Shown in pieces: positions 8,060 through 18,046 of a stretch of 64,000 nt of DNA. The notes beneath the pieces are model-generated. The model did no database searches, was not told the origin of the DNA, and was given only the letters and a program-made list of their open reading frames with translations. Both the position numbers and the translations under genes were made by a program. This stretch comes from Burkholderia sp. MS389 (GTDB taxonomy: Bacteria > Pseudomonadota > Gammaproteobacteria > Burkholderiales > Burkholderiaceae). The stretch lies in assembly GCF_016899425.1 (NCBI RefSeq), contig NZ_CP045995.1, positions 2,108,001-2,172,000 of the forward strand, read 5' to 3'. Numbering within the stretch: position 1 is the stretch's first letter; each line of letters opens with the position of its first letter.

Positions 8060-9994
8060 ATGGTCGCCAGACAACGAATCCGGGCCGCGCTCGTCGCCGC
8101 GGCAATCGCCGCATTTGCGCCCCCTACGCACGCAGCCAACACCACCGACTGGATCGCGAACACGTACGGCACGCTCGCGGCGCACGTCGGCAACGTCGCG
8201 CGCGCGATGTGGGTCGCGCCCGAAGGCGTGATCTACACCGCATCGATGTGGGACGAGGATGAAGGCGGCGTCGCGATCTACCAGAACGGCAAGAGCCTCG
8301 GTTCGATCGGCGCGCATTCGGAATTCCAGGGCAGCGCGATCACCGGCAATGCAACGTCGCTGTTCGTCGCGCTGCAGCCGGGCAAGGCGTATGGCAGCGG
8401 CGCGGTGGGGCGCTACAACCGCGCGACCAAGTATCGCGACCTCGTGATCCAGATCAGCGCGGCGACCAACCAGCCGCGCATCGACGTCGTCACCGGGCTC
8501 GCGACGGCCGGCTCGCTGCTCTATGCGAGCGACTTCTACGGCAATCGCGTGCGCGTGTTCACGACCGATGGCGTGTGGCAGCGGGATATCGCCGTGTCGG
8601 CGCCGGGCGCGCTCGCGGTGGACGGCGCGGGCAACGTGTGGGTCGCGCAGAAAAGCGCCGGCTCGATCGTCGGCTTCAGCCCGACCGGCGCGCTGCTCAA
8701 TACGATCCGGATGCCGGCCGGCTCGCATCCGTCGGCGCTGTATGTCGATGCGGCGGCCGGACAATTGCTGGTGGGCGACGAAGGCCCCGACCAGAACATC
8801 AAGCGTTATTCGATCTCGGGCCGGCCGGCGCTCGCCGGCACGTTCGGTGTGCGCGGCGGCTATCTCGACACGACGACGGGCATCAAGGGCCAGGTCGGCG
8901 CGCAACGCTTCACGCGCATCGCCGGGATCGGCAAGGACACCGGCGGCAACCTCTACGTGCTCAACAACCCGTGGGGCGGCAGCTGGGATCTCGGCCGCAA
9001 CGGCGCGACCGACATTCATGCGTACGGCAGCAGCGGCAACTTGCGCTGGACGCTGCAGTCGCTGAACTTCGAAGGCATCGCCGCGCCGGACCCGGTCACG
9101 GACGGCGCGCTGTTCTACGGCGGCACGCACATCTACAGCGGCAGCGCGGGCGGCAAGTTCGTCGCGAACACCGTCGATCCGTTCACGTATCCGTCGGACC
9201 CGCGCATCAACATGAGCGACACGCAGCGTGACGAACACTTCGGGCTGCTCACGTCGGTCGGTGCGAACCGGATTCTCGTCGCGGCCGGCCAGAACCCGCC
9301 GGTCTTCTACTTCTATCACTTCAACGCGGCGAACGGTTACGTCGCGATTCCGGACGGCTCGATTCCGGGCCCCGCGTTCAATACCACGCAGCGCGTGACG
9401 GGCGGCTTCAGCGTCGACAGCCAGGGCGGCGTATGGGCCGGGCTCGACAAGACCGGCGCGATCACGCATTACCCGCTGACCGGCTTCGACGCGAACGGCA
9501 AGCCGTCGTGGGGGCCGGGCGTCGCGACCCGCATTCCGGCCAGCATCCTGCCGCTCACGCGCATCGTCTATCTCGCGGACAGCGACACGATGGTGCTCGC
9601 GCAGGGCGCGGTCGGGACCAACGACTGGACGTCGATCGGCACGCGCATCGAGGTGTATCACGGCTGGCGCGCGGGCAACACGACGAAGCCGGACCCGGTG
9701 ATCACGCTGCCGCACAGCGGCGCGAAATCGATCGACGCGGCGGGCAACCACCTGTTCGTCGGCTACTGGTTCAGCAGCAGCGGGCCGCTGTGGCCGAACG
9801 TCGACGCGTTCAACCTCAACACCGGCAATCTCGACACGACGCTGGTCAACGCGAGCCCCGCGACCGTCGATACCAGCAGCGCGATCGATGCGATGTACAG
9901 CATCCGCGCGTACCGCCGCTCGAACGGCGAATACGTGGTGATGAAGAACAACGTGAAGGGGAACAGCATCACCGTGTACCGGTGGACGCCGTGA
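8060..9994 (+). CDS. Secreted beta-propeller (NHL/SMP-30-like) protein
   Basis: 644 residues from the ATG at 8060, preceded by AGGAGA at 8045-8050. A signal peptide with Ala-rich core ends near residue 25 (PTHAAN). The mature part has repeated blade-like segments of the NHL/SMP-30 kind (SLLYASDFYGNRVRVF, GALAVDGAGNVWVAQK, GGNLYVLNNPWGG, QGGVWAGLDKTG). A periplasmic or extracellular propeller for binding or a lactonase-like activity is inferred; catalytic metal ligands were not identified. It is monocistronic, with a GC hairpin shortly after the stop. Confidence 0.7.
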   Translation: MVARQRIRAALVAAAIAAFAPPTHAANTTDWIANTYGTLAAHVGNVARAMWVAPEGVIYTASMWDEDEGGVAIYQNGKSLGSIGAHSEFQGSAITGNATSLFVALQPGKAYGSGAVGRYNRATKYRDLVIQISAATNQPRIDVVTGLATAGSLLYASDFYGNRVRVFTTDGVWQRDIAVSAPGALAVDGAGNVWVAQKSAGSIVGFSPTGALLNTIRMPAGSHPSALYVDAAAGQLLVGDEGPDQNIKRYSISGRPALAGTFGVRGGYLDTTTGIKGQVGAQRFTRIAGIGKDTGGNLYVLNNPWGGSWDLGRNGATDIHAYGSSGNLRWTLQSLNFEGIAAPDPVTDGALFYGGTHIYSGSAGGKFVANTVDPFTYPSDPRINMSDTQRDEHFGLLTSVGANRILVAAGQNPPVFYFYHFNAANGYVAIPDGSIPGPAFNTTQRVTGGFSVDSQGGVWAGLDKTGAITHYPLTGFDANGKPSWGPGVATRIPASILPLTRIVYLADSDTMVLAQGAVGTNDWTSIGTRIEVYHGWRAGNTTKPDPVITLPHSGAKSIDAAGNHLFVGYWFSSSGPLWPNVDAFNLNTGNLDTTLVNASPATVDTSSAIDAMYSIRAYRRSNGEYVVMKNNVKGNSITVYRWTP

Positions 9995-10005
9995 CGGTTT
10001 GAACG

Positions 10006-10031
10006 TGCGGCCGCCTTGGGCAGCGGCCGTA
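10006..10031 (+). terminator. GC hairpin after the beta-propeller gene
   Basis: CGGCCGC (10008-10014) pairs with GCGGCCG (10023-10029), extended by a G-U and an A-U pair. It starts 12 bases after the stop and lacks a U-tract. It could be a 3'-end stabiliser or a weak terminator. Confidence 0.35.
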
Positions 10032-10281
10032 GTCGCGAAGTCGTGAAAGCAATCGTGCGCGCAATCGATGCGATTCCGCGGGATTGTTGCGCAACGCGCA
10101 CGCAATGAACCGCGGGCACCATGCGCGCGGCGCCGTGTCGGACCCGCTTCCCGAACCTCCCGACGTGGAAATGCGGTTCCGTGCACAATGGCAGCGACTC
10201 CCGCAGACGGTGTGCGGGCGTGCACGATGAACCGGCGCGGCTACCCCTGCCGCGTTTCTTATGCTCGAAGCGACCCAACCG

Positions 10282-11112
10282 ATGAAGATGAAAACGACAC
10301 CGAATCGCCTGTTGACGATCGTCGCGCTGGCCGGCGCACTGAGCGGCGCTGCCCACGCGCAGACGGCGGCGACCGTCGCGACCGTCAACGGCACGCCGAT
10401 CACGCAGGCCGACGTCGATACGCTGCTGCGCGCGTCCGGGCAGCCCGATTCGCCGCAGATCCGTCAGGCGATCAAGAATCAGCTGATCACGCGCGTGCTG
10501 GTTCGGCAGGCGGCCGAGAAGGCAAACTACGCGGACAAGCCCGAGGTCAAGGCGGCGATGCAGCAGGCGAAGGTGACGGCCGAGGTGCAGCTGTACCTGC
10601 GCGACAACGTGAAGCCGGAGCCGGTCACCGACGAGCAGGTCAAGGCGCGCTACGACGAACTCGTCGCGGCGCTCGGCAAGAATGAGTACAAGCCGCGCGT
10701 GATCGTCGTCAAGGATCCGGTGGCGGCGGCGACCGTGCTGAGCGAGCTGAAAGCGGGCAAGTCGTTCGACGGGCTGGCGCGCCAGTACAGCCTGGCGCCG
10801 AGCCGCGATACCGGCGGCGAGCTGCCGTGGGTGAGCTTCAACACGCCGGCCGCGGAAGGCAAGACGGCCGGGCTGCCGCTGCCGGTCGCGCAGGCGCTCG
10901 AGAAACTGCCGGTCGGCGCGGTGACGAAGGATTCGATTCCGGTCGATGGCGCGCGCGCGATCGTGAAGCTGGATGCGAAGCGGCCGACGCAGGTGCCGGG
11001 TTTCGAAACCGCGAAGCCGACGCTTCAGCAGCAGTTGCAGGCGATCGCGGCCGAGAAGGCGAGTGCGCAGATGATCGGCAATCTGCTGAGGGACGCGAAG
11101 ATCACGCAGTAA
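10282..11112 (+). CDS. Periplasmic PpiC-type peptidyl-prolyl isomerase
   Basis: 276 residues from ATG 10282 (an in-frame ATG at 10261 would add seven residues before the signal). The signal peptide ends AAHAQ. An N-terminal SurA/PrsA-like helical chaperone segment (ITQADVDTLLRASG through the helix-rich region) precedes a parvulin rotamase domain at roughly residues 135-235: PRVIVVKDPVAAATVLSEL, then FDGLARQYS and GGELPWV. It would catalyse Xaa-Pro isomerisation and assist outer-membrane or secreted protein folding. The gene stands alone and is convergent with the GNAT gene. Confidence 0.85.
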   Translation: MKMKTTPNRLLTIVALAGALSGAAHAQTAATVATVNGTPITQADVDTLLRASGQPDSPQIRQAIKNQLITRVLVRQAAEKANYADKPEVKAAMQQAKVTAEVQLYLRDNVKPEPVTDEQVKARYDELVAALGKNEYKPRVIVVKDPVAAATVLSELKAGKSFDGLARQYSLAPSRDTGGELPWVSFNTPAAEGKTAGLPLPVAQALEKLPVGAVTKDSIPVDGARAIVKLDAKRPTQVPGFETAKPTLQQQLQAIAAEKASAQMIGNLLRDAKITQ

Positions 11113-11143
11113 CGGTAATGCGGCGGTGTCGAATCGCCGCGCG

Positions 11144-11581
11144 TCACGCGCGCCAGATCATGTTCGCGCTGGTGTCGGTCTCCGACGCGACGCGGAAGCC
11201 GAGTCGTTCGTAGAGTCGCCGCGCCGGATTGCCGTGCAGCACGCTGAGCGACACCGGCACGTGCGCGCGTGCGGCGTTGGTCAGCAATGCGTGCAGCACG
11301 GCCTCGCCGATTCCGTGGCCCTGGCGCGCGGGAAGGATCTGGATCTGATGGACGTGCCATTCGCCGGCGTCGCGCGTCACCTTCAGCAGGCCGATCGCGT
11401 CGGCGCCTTCGCAGACGATCATCGCATCGTCGAAGTTCGTGCGGATGCGCCGGTCGTGCGCGTCATCGTCGGTCGGCGCGCCGACGCGCTGCAGGTGCTC
11501 GGTCATCGTCAGTCGACGGAGCGTCAGCAGGAACGGGAGATCTTCCTGGGAAGCAGCACGCAGATGGATCGCCGGTTTCAT
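11144..11581 (-). CDS. GNAT-family N-acetyltransferase
   Basis: 145 residues, a single GNAT domain. The acetyl-CoA pyrophosphate-binding loop is visible as LPARQGHGIGEAVL (about 83-96), followed by the usual LSVLHGNPARRLYERLGF segment. The substrate, a small molecule or protein amine, cannot be predicted. It is separated by 42 bases from the unknown gene upstream on the same strand. Confidence 0.8.
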   Translation of the reverse strand: MKPAIHLRAASQEDLPFLLTLRRLTMTEHLQRVGAPTDDDAHDRRIRTNFDDAMIVCEGADAIGLLKVTRDAGEWHVHQIQILPARQGHGIGEAVLHALLTNAARAHVPVSLSVLHGNPARRLYERLGFRVASETDTSANMIWRA

Positions 11582-11623
11582 GAGTGATGAACGGTTGCGT
11601 CGGGCGCGAGGCCACGGCGTGGA

Positions 11624-12580
11624 TCACAGGCCCGACAACGGAATCTGCAGGCCGGCCGGGCGATGTTCGAGGACATCGGTGACCTCGTATTCGGTTTTTG
11701 CGCCGTCCGAAGTTTGCCACTGTTGCATACGGACATTGCACAACAGCACGTCACCCTTGCTGAAACTGATCTGGCTGTTGTTCACGCGCGACAGGAAGCC
11801 GGCATCGGAGATCGTCGCGTGAATCGTCGACGTGCCGTCGTACAGTCGCCACTTGTTATCGTCCTTGAACGCGAGCGACACGATCGAGAACGCCATCTTG
11901 CGATGTTCGTCGAGCAGAAGCGCATCGGTTGGCTCCGGCGCGCGAAACCATGCGATCTCGTTGCGGGCGACCGTCTCGTACACCTCGGTGTCGGTGCCGG
12001 CCGCGAAAATCTCGATGCCTTCGCGCGCGAGCGGTGCCAGCACTTGCGCGGTGGCACGGCGAACGCGGACGTCGCGCAGCAGCGTGAGCACGGGCAGGTC
12101 GATTTCGAGTATGTCGCCGTCGACGTCCAGCACCGCGGTGTGGTCCTGCATCCGCACATGCGTGATTTCGCGTCCGCGCAGCCATTTGAGGACGGCGAAC
12201 AGCCCCTTCCTCGCCTTGGGTGCGGCAATGCCGAGCGCGGTCAGGATCGTGACCGCATTGGCGAGCGCCGTGCCTTCGTTGCCGCTCAGCATGTCGCGCA
12301 TGCGGCCGAGCAGCGACGTCGCGAGCGTGAAGTCGATGCCGAAGCTGCCGGTCTTGAAGCTGCCGCGCACGTTGACCTGCGGCCGGACCCGATCGCCGCA
12401 TAGTGCGCGCGTCGACGCGTCGAGCAAAGCGCCGAACGCCAGCAGCGCGGGCGCGAGTTCGCGCACATCCATCTCGGACGAATCGAGCGTGGGCCCGTCG
12501 TACGTCACGCGAAATCGGCTCATCGCGTCGAAGGGGCCGATTTCGGCCGGGGCGGTACTGTTTCCATTGCGTGCTGTCAT
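11624..12580 (-). CDS. Conserved hypothetical protein
   Basis: 318 residues, soluble, with no signal peptide and no motif I can name. Residues 20-110 are a mixed alpha/beta region (FRVTYDGPTLDSSEMDVREL); a short hydrophobic Ala-rich stretch (ALANAVTILTALGIAA) lies near 120; the C-terminal third is beta-rich with WFRAPEP and NSQISFSKGDVLLC. An alternative start is the Met at residue 20, since no clear Shine-Dalgarno marks the first ATG. The uninterrupted frame and typical codon use make it a real gene. I assign no function. Confidence 0.6.
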   Translation of the reverse strand: MTARNGNSTAPAEIGPFDAMSRFRVTYDGPTLDSSEMDVRELAPALLAFGALLDASTRALCGDRVRPQVNVRGSFKTGSFGIDFTLATSLLGRMRDMLSGNEGTALANAVTILTALGIAAPKARKGLFAVLKWLRGREITHVRMQDHTAVLDVDGDILEIDLPVLTLLRDVRVRRATAQVLAPLAREGIEIFAAGTDTEVYETVARNEIAWFRAPEPTDALLLDEHRKMAFSIVSLAFKDDNKWRLYDGTSTIHATISDAGFLSRVNNSQISFSKGDVLLCNVRMQQWQTSDGAKTEYEVTDVLEHRPAGLQIPLSGL

Positions 12581-12964
12581 GTCGAGTGCTGGCAGGAGAG
12601 GGGGACGATACCCGAAACGAACGCTTCCGGATGCCCTTCATGTTGAACGCGAATGACTGTTTGCAGGCGATTTGGCCGTCTGGACAAGACGGTTTTTCGA
12701 CAGGTCCCGATAGCGCCCGGCAAGCAACGAACTTGTCCGGTCCCGTGCATGCGGTGAACGCAGCGATGGCGCCGAGGAGGGCGCGGCGGGATCCGGATGC
12801 GAATCCATTTCCGGTTGCTGCGACCATGAATCAGTTGGAAGCGCGGTGCACGCAGATCGAGGCAATGCAACGCCAATTGAACGGTGAGCAATTCCTCGCC
12901 GTGCGGGAAAAAGGCTAGCCCCGAAAGAAGGGTCGCGCGATCGTGCGGCTCCCGGCGAGTTCGA
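12581..12964. other. Intergenic region, one doubtful short ORF
   Basis: A 384-base stretch between two leftward genes. A rightward 30-codon ORF at 12826-12918 (MNQLEARCTQ..., charged and helical) lacks a Shine-Dalgarno and is not called. No terminator or promoter is clear. Confidence 0.4.
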
Positions 12965-13255
12965 TCAATCGTACTCGACACGGGATGCGAAGGCCGGATA
13001 TTGCCGAGCCATGTCCTGCAGGCAGTTGCGCATCAGCCTCGCGTCGCGCGGAAAGCGGCGTTCGAATTCCGACCAGCCTTTCAGCCGAAGAATGAGCGGC
13101 ATATCGACCAGCGCGGTAATGGCGTCCCGGAACGCATCCCAGTTTCTTCCATACCAATCCGGGAAACTCAACTGCTTCATCAGCCGCACGTGCAACTGTT
13201 CAGTCGATTCGATATCGTCGAGCTCGATTTCCACCCGCGTGTCGCGTGCCATCAT
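12965..13255 (-). CDS. Barstar-family (ribonuclease inhibitor-like) protein
   Basis: 96 residues with the barstar fold signature: an N-terminal beta strand VEIELDDIES, helix-1 elements, the hallmark PDWYGRNWDAFRDA (about 32-45), and LRLKGWSEFERRF in the second half. Barstar-type proteins bind and block RNase toxins of the barnase type. GGAGAAC lies just before tandem ATG codons (13255 and 13252), and the second has the better spacing. No ribonuclease gene is adjacent. It follows the MerR-NTPase gene by 28 bases on the same strand, so the two are probably co-transcribed. Orphan immunity or a domesticated regulator are both possible. Confidence 0.75.
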   Translation of the reverse strand: MMARDTRVEIELDDIESTEQLHVRLMKQLSFPDWYGRNWDAFRDAITALVDMPLILRLKGWSEFERRFPRDARLMRNCLQDMARQYPAFASRVEYD

Positions 13256-13283
13256 GTTCTCCGACGGACCGGTCGCGAAACAT

Positions 13284-14339
13284 TCAATTCATTTCGCGCG
13301 CCGTACCGAGCATCATAGCGCGCGCTTCCGGCGGCCGCGCAATCCGCTCCCGGACCGCCGGCGCCGCCAGGCACGTCGCGACGGCCTCGTACCCCGGCGC
13401 GCCGGGGTAAGGCGCCACGCGCGCAGGCGGGCTGTGATTGGCCGGGCACAACAGGATGGTTTCGTCGGGGCCGACCGCCGCGAGATCGAGGATCGCCGCC
13501 GAGCGCGTCAGCACGAACAGCGGCCGCATGCCGGCGGCCGCGCATGCGCGCAGATGCGCGATCAACGCGTGTTGCGTGGCCTGATCGAGATCCTGTTCGA
13601 TCATGTCGACGATCAGTACGCGCGGACCTGCCGCTTCGACGCTGACGAGCAGCGCGGTCAGCGCCGCCGACGGCGTCGCGCCGTTGCCGGCGAGCAACGC
13701 CGCGGTGCGGTCGACGCGCGACTTCAGTTCCGGATCGGCACGCAATGCATCGAATGCCGCGGCACAGTCGTCGTCCAGCCGATCGAGGCCGACGAACACG
13801 GCGCCCGGCAACGCATCGGCCAGCCGAAGCGCGAGCCGCGTCTTGCCGCTCCCGAGCGAACCGATGATGTAGTTCAACGGCCGGATATCGCGACACTCGA
13901 ACCGTTCGCCGCCCCACGGCCACGGCAGGTCGAACGCGACGCCCGCGCTGCCAGGGTCGACCAGCCGGGTGAGTTCGCCGTCTGTCGGCATCCGTCCCCG
14001 TGCCAGGCCGGCACGCATCGCGCGCACGCTGTCGAGCTTGCCAACGAGATCCTGAATCCCGCGATCGAGCGCCGCTTCGTGAGCAGCCAGCGCGGCATCG
14101 AGACTGCGCGCGTCGCCGCCGAGCACGTTCGCTATCTGCGCGAGACCGAGGCCGAGCTTGCGCAGCGCCGCGATGTCGGCGGCGCGGGCGAGATCGTCCG
14201 GGCCGTACGCGCGGTATCCGGCCGGCGTCCGTTCGGGCATGACGAGGCCGTGCCGCTCGTACAGCCGTAGCGCCTTGATCGAGATGCCGAGCCGCGCGGC
14301 GGCGGCCGATGCGTTCAAGCGGAGTGTGTCCGTACCCAT
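13284..14339 (-). CDS. MerR-type regulator fused to a P-loop NTPase-like domain
   Basis: 351 residues. Residues 8-75 are a MerR helix-turn-helix and wing (SAAAARLGISIKALRLYERHG, then GYRAYGPDDLARAADIAALR); a coiled-coil linker spans about 76-115. Residues 150-330 look like a P-loop ATPase: Walker A GSLGSGKT (160-167) and Walker B VLIVDMIE (241-248). MerR proteins normally end in a small ligand-binding domain, so this arrangement is unusual. AGAGGTGA precedes the ATG. It is followed at 28 bases by a barstar-like gene. ATP-dependent DNA binding is inference; nucleotide hydrolysis is untested. Confidence 0.8.
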   Translation of the reverse strand: MGTDTLRLNASAAAARLGISIKALRLYERHGLVMPERTPAGYRAYGPDDLARAADIAALRKLGLGLAQIANVLGGDARSLDAALAAHEAALDRGIQDLVGKLDSVRAMRAGLARGRMPTDGELTRLVDPGSAGVAFDLPWPWGGERFECRDIRPLNYIIGSLGSGKTRLALRLADALPGAVFVGLDRLDDDCAAAFDALRADPELKSRVDRTAALLAGNGATPSAALTALLVSVEAAGPRVLIVDMIEQDLDQATQHALIAHLRACAAAGMRPLFVLTRSAAILDLAAVGPDETILLCPANHSPPARVAPYPGAPGYEAVATCLAAPAVRERIARPPEARAMMLGTAREMN

Positions 14340-14421
14340 CCGTCACCTCTTTGCTGTCGATTCGTTGCGGTCAGCATAAAGGCAGTCCCAAGGGTCGGGT
14401 CAAGCGCGATCGCTCCAACGC

Positions 14422-15888
14422 TCAGTCGCCGGCCGCGAACTCGTCGCGCAGCGCGCGATACAACCGTCGATAGCGCGCGAGCCGGCCCGCCAGCAGATCG
14501 ACCGACGCGGGATCGGGCGCGACCGTCTCCGTGACGGGCGGCGCGACACAGACTTCTTCCAGGCTGTCGTCCGTCGCCGCCAGTCGCGCGAGCCGCGCGG
14601 CGCCGAGTGCCGCGCCGACCGCGCCATCCGCATGGCGCTGCATCGCGAGCCCGGTCGCATTCGCGCACAACCGCGCCCAGAACGCGCTTTTCGAGCCGCC
14701 GCCGATGAACGACACCGCGTCGAGCGTCGTGCCGGCCGCGCGTAGCGCGCCGTAGCCGTCGGCCATCGCGAACGCGACGCCTTCCATGACCGCATACGCG
14801 AGATCGTCCGCATCGTGTTCGTTCGACAGCCCGAAGAACACGCCGCGCGCATGCGCGTCGTTGTGCGGCGTACGCTCGCCGCCGAGATACGGCAGGAACA
14901 GCGGCGCGCGAGCTGGATCGGCGTGCTCGGCGCGGGCGGCCAGCACGCCGGGCGTCGTGCCGTGCGCGCGCGCGAGCCAGTCGAGGCTCGCGGCCGCCGA
15001 CAGGATCACGCTCATCTGGTGCCAGCGCCCTTCCACGCAGTGGCAGAACGCGTGCACGGCCGCGTCCGGGTTCGGCGCGAAGCGGTCGTTGCCCGCGAAC
15101 AGCACGCCCGACGTGCCGAGCGACAGGAAGCCGCTGCCGGCGCCCGTGACGCCCATGCCGATCGCGGACGCCGCGTTGTCGCCGGCGCCGCCGGCGATCG
15201 TCACGGGCCCGGCGATCCCCCATTCGCGCCGCAGCGCGTCGCGCAACTGCGCGGCGGCCGCGTTGCCTTCGACGAGGCGCGGCATCTGCGCGCGCGACAG
15301 CTCGGTCGCGGCAAGCATCCGGTCGGACCAGTCGCGGCGCGCGCAGTCGAGCCACAGCGTGCCCGACGCGTCGGACATATCGGACACGAATTCGCCGGAC
15401 AGGCGCCAGATCAGGTAGTCCTTCGGCAGCAGCACCTTGTGCACCGCACGAAACACGGCCGGCTCGTATTTCGCGAGCCACAGCAGCTTCGGTGCGGTGA
15501 AGCCGGGCATCGCCATGTTGCCGGTGATCGCGCGCGATTCCGGCACCAGCGCCTCGAGTTCCACGCATTCGGTACCGGCGCGCGTGTCGTTCCACAGGAT
15601 CGCGGGGCGCAGCACCTGGTCCGCGCGGTCGATCAGCGTCGCGCCGTGCATCTGCCCGGACAGCGCGATGCCGCGCAGCGCGGCGAAGCCGGCCGGATGC
15701 GCGGCGCGCACCGACGCGATCGCGTCGAGCATCGCGTGCCACCACGCCTGGGGGCTTTGTTCGGACCAGTGCGGACGCGGCCGGCTGATCGACAGGCTGG
15801 CCGAGCCGGTCGCGAGGGGGACCGATCGGGAATCGGTGAGCAGAACCTTGACCTCGGACGTGCCGAGATCGATGCCGAGATATGTCAC
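14422..15888 (-). CDS. xylB: Xylulokinase
   Basis: 488 residues, normal for FGGY-family xylulokinases. It phosphorylates D-xylulose to xylulose 5-phosphate for the pentose phosphate pathway. The N-terminal ATPase-fold phosphate loop is YLGIDLGTSEVK (3-14). The family segment ALSGQMHGA and the nearby ILWNDTRA belong to the sugar site. Downstream come GGAGDNAASAIGMG, LSLGTSGVLF and the adenosine motif FIGGGSKSAFW. The GTG start at 15888 overlaps the AraC regulator stop as GTGA, implying coupled translation at the end of the polyol operon. The kinase makes the pathway product metabolisable after the dehydrogenase step. Confidence 0.92.
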   Translation of the reverse strand: MTYLGIDLGTSEVKVLLTDSRSVPLATGSASLSISRPRPHWSEQSPQAWWHAMLDAIASVRAAHPAGFAALRGIALSGQMHGATLIDRADQVLRPAILWNDTRAGTECVELEALVPESRAITGNMAMPGFTAPKLLWLAKYEPAVFRAVHKVLLPKDYLIWRLSGEFVSDMSDASGTLWLDCARRDWSDRMLAATELSRAQMPRLVEGNAAAAQLRDALRREWGIAGPVTIAGGAGDNAASAIGMGVTGAGSGFLSLGTSGVLFAGNDRFAPNPDAAVHAFCHCVEGRWHQMSVILSAAASLDWLARAHGTTPGVLAARAEHADPARAPLFLPYLGGERTPHNDAHARGVFFGLSNEHDADDLAYAVMEGVAFAMADGYGALRAAGTTLDAVSFIGGGSKSAFWARLCANATGLAMQRHADGAVGAALGAARLARLAATDDSLEEVCVAPPVTETVAPDPASVDLLAGRLARYRRLYRALRDEFAAGD

Positions 15889-16820
15889 GTATGAAGCATC
15901 CTGTCTGGGGCGCGCGGCGGCACGCGTCGCGGGGGCGGCGCGTCGTCGCGGCCGTGCGGTTCGTTGAGCCGGTGCAGCGCGCGGAACTTCGAGGGCGGCA
16001 CCTGCTTCATCGCGAGAAACTGACGGTTGAAGTTCGACAGGTTGTTGAAGCCAACCCGGTAGCAGATGTCGGTCACCGTCAGGTCGGAAAACATCAGCAG
16101 CTCGCACGCCTCGTTGATGCGCAACCGGTTCAGGTAGCGCACGAACGACGAGCCGGTGTGACGCCGGAAAAACCGCGTGAAGGTGCTGACGCTCATGCCG
16201 GCGAACGCGGCGACGTCGGTTTCGCGCAGCATGCCGGGCAGGTTCTGCTGCAGGTACGACAGCACCTGGTTGATCGTCGACGACATGTAGTGCTGCGCGT
16301 CGCTGCGGTAGCCGGGCCCCGCGAGCACGCGCCGCTCGCGGCACGACGACAGCCGGTCGAACAGCGACATCAGGATCTCGACGCGCCGGCAGCCGTGCGC
16401 GTCAGCGAGTTCGAGCATCAGCGGCGCGACCTCGACGCCCACGCGGTCGGGAAACTGCACGCCGCGCGCCGCGTCGTCGATCAGGTCGATCACCGGCTGC
16501 AGCTCGCTGAACGCGCCGACCATCTTTTCGATCGCATCGCGCGAGAACTGCAGCACGACGTCGCGCGACGGTACGCGTTCGCCGTCGGCGAGCTCGCTGA
16601 CCCAGTTGTGCGGCAGGTTCGGCCCGGTGACGATCAGGTTGCCGGGCCCGAAGTCGCCGATGTGGTCGCCGACGAACACCTTGCCGCGCGACGCCTGGAT
16701 CAGGTGAATCTCGTACTCGGGATGGAAGTGCCACTTCGCGACCGAATGCGGATAGTCGTGGACCCACGCGCGGAACGATTCGTCGCGGTGGGTGGGAACG
16801 ATCTCGAGATCCGGGTTCAT
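15885..16820 (-). CDS. AraC-family regulator of the polyol operon
   Basis: 311 residues. The N-terminal cupin-like domain (WHFHPEYEIHLIQASRGK, 30-47) binds the effector; the C-terminal pair of helix-turn-helices spans about 180-290 (MSVSTFTRFFRRHTGSSF and VTDICYRVGFNNLSNFNRQF). The sequence style matches the MtlR-type activator of mannitol operons in Pseudomonas. It lies inside the operon between the ATPase and the xylulokinase and overlaps the latter as GTGA, so it would be autoregulated with its targets. GGAGCACACG precedes the ATG. A tail rich in Pro/Arg after the second HTH is unusual but harmless. Confidence 0.85.
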   Translation of the reverse strand: MNPDLEIVPTHRDESFRAWVHDYPHSVAKWHFHPEYEIHLIQASRGKVFVGDHIGDFGPGNLIVTGPNLPHNWVSELADGERVPSRDVVLQFSRDAIEKMVGAFSELQPVIDLIDDAARGVQFPDRVGVEVAPLMLELADAHGCRRVEILMSLFDRLSSCRERRVLAGPGYRSDAQHYMSSTINQVLSYLQQNLPGMLRETDVAAFAGMSVSTFTRFFRRHTGSSFVRYLNRLRINEACELLMFSDLTVTDICYRVGFNNLSNFNRQFLAMKQVPPSKFRALHRLNEPHGRDDAPPPRRVPPRAPDRMLHT

Positions 16821-16849
16821 CGTGTGCTCCGTCGGGGCGTGCCGGCGCG

Positions 16850-18043
<1,194 letters not shown>

Positions 18044-18046
18044 GGC

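Noticed and set aside
12826..12918. 30-codon ORF (MNQLEARCTQ...)
   Set aside because: Faintly like the helical start of H-NS-type proteins, but without a Shine-Dalgarno and too short to judge.
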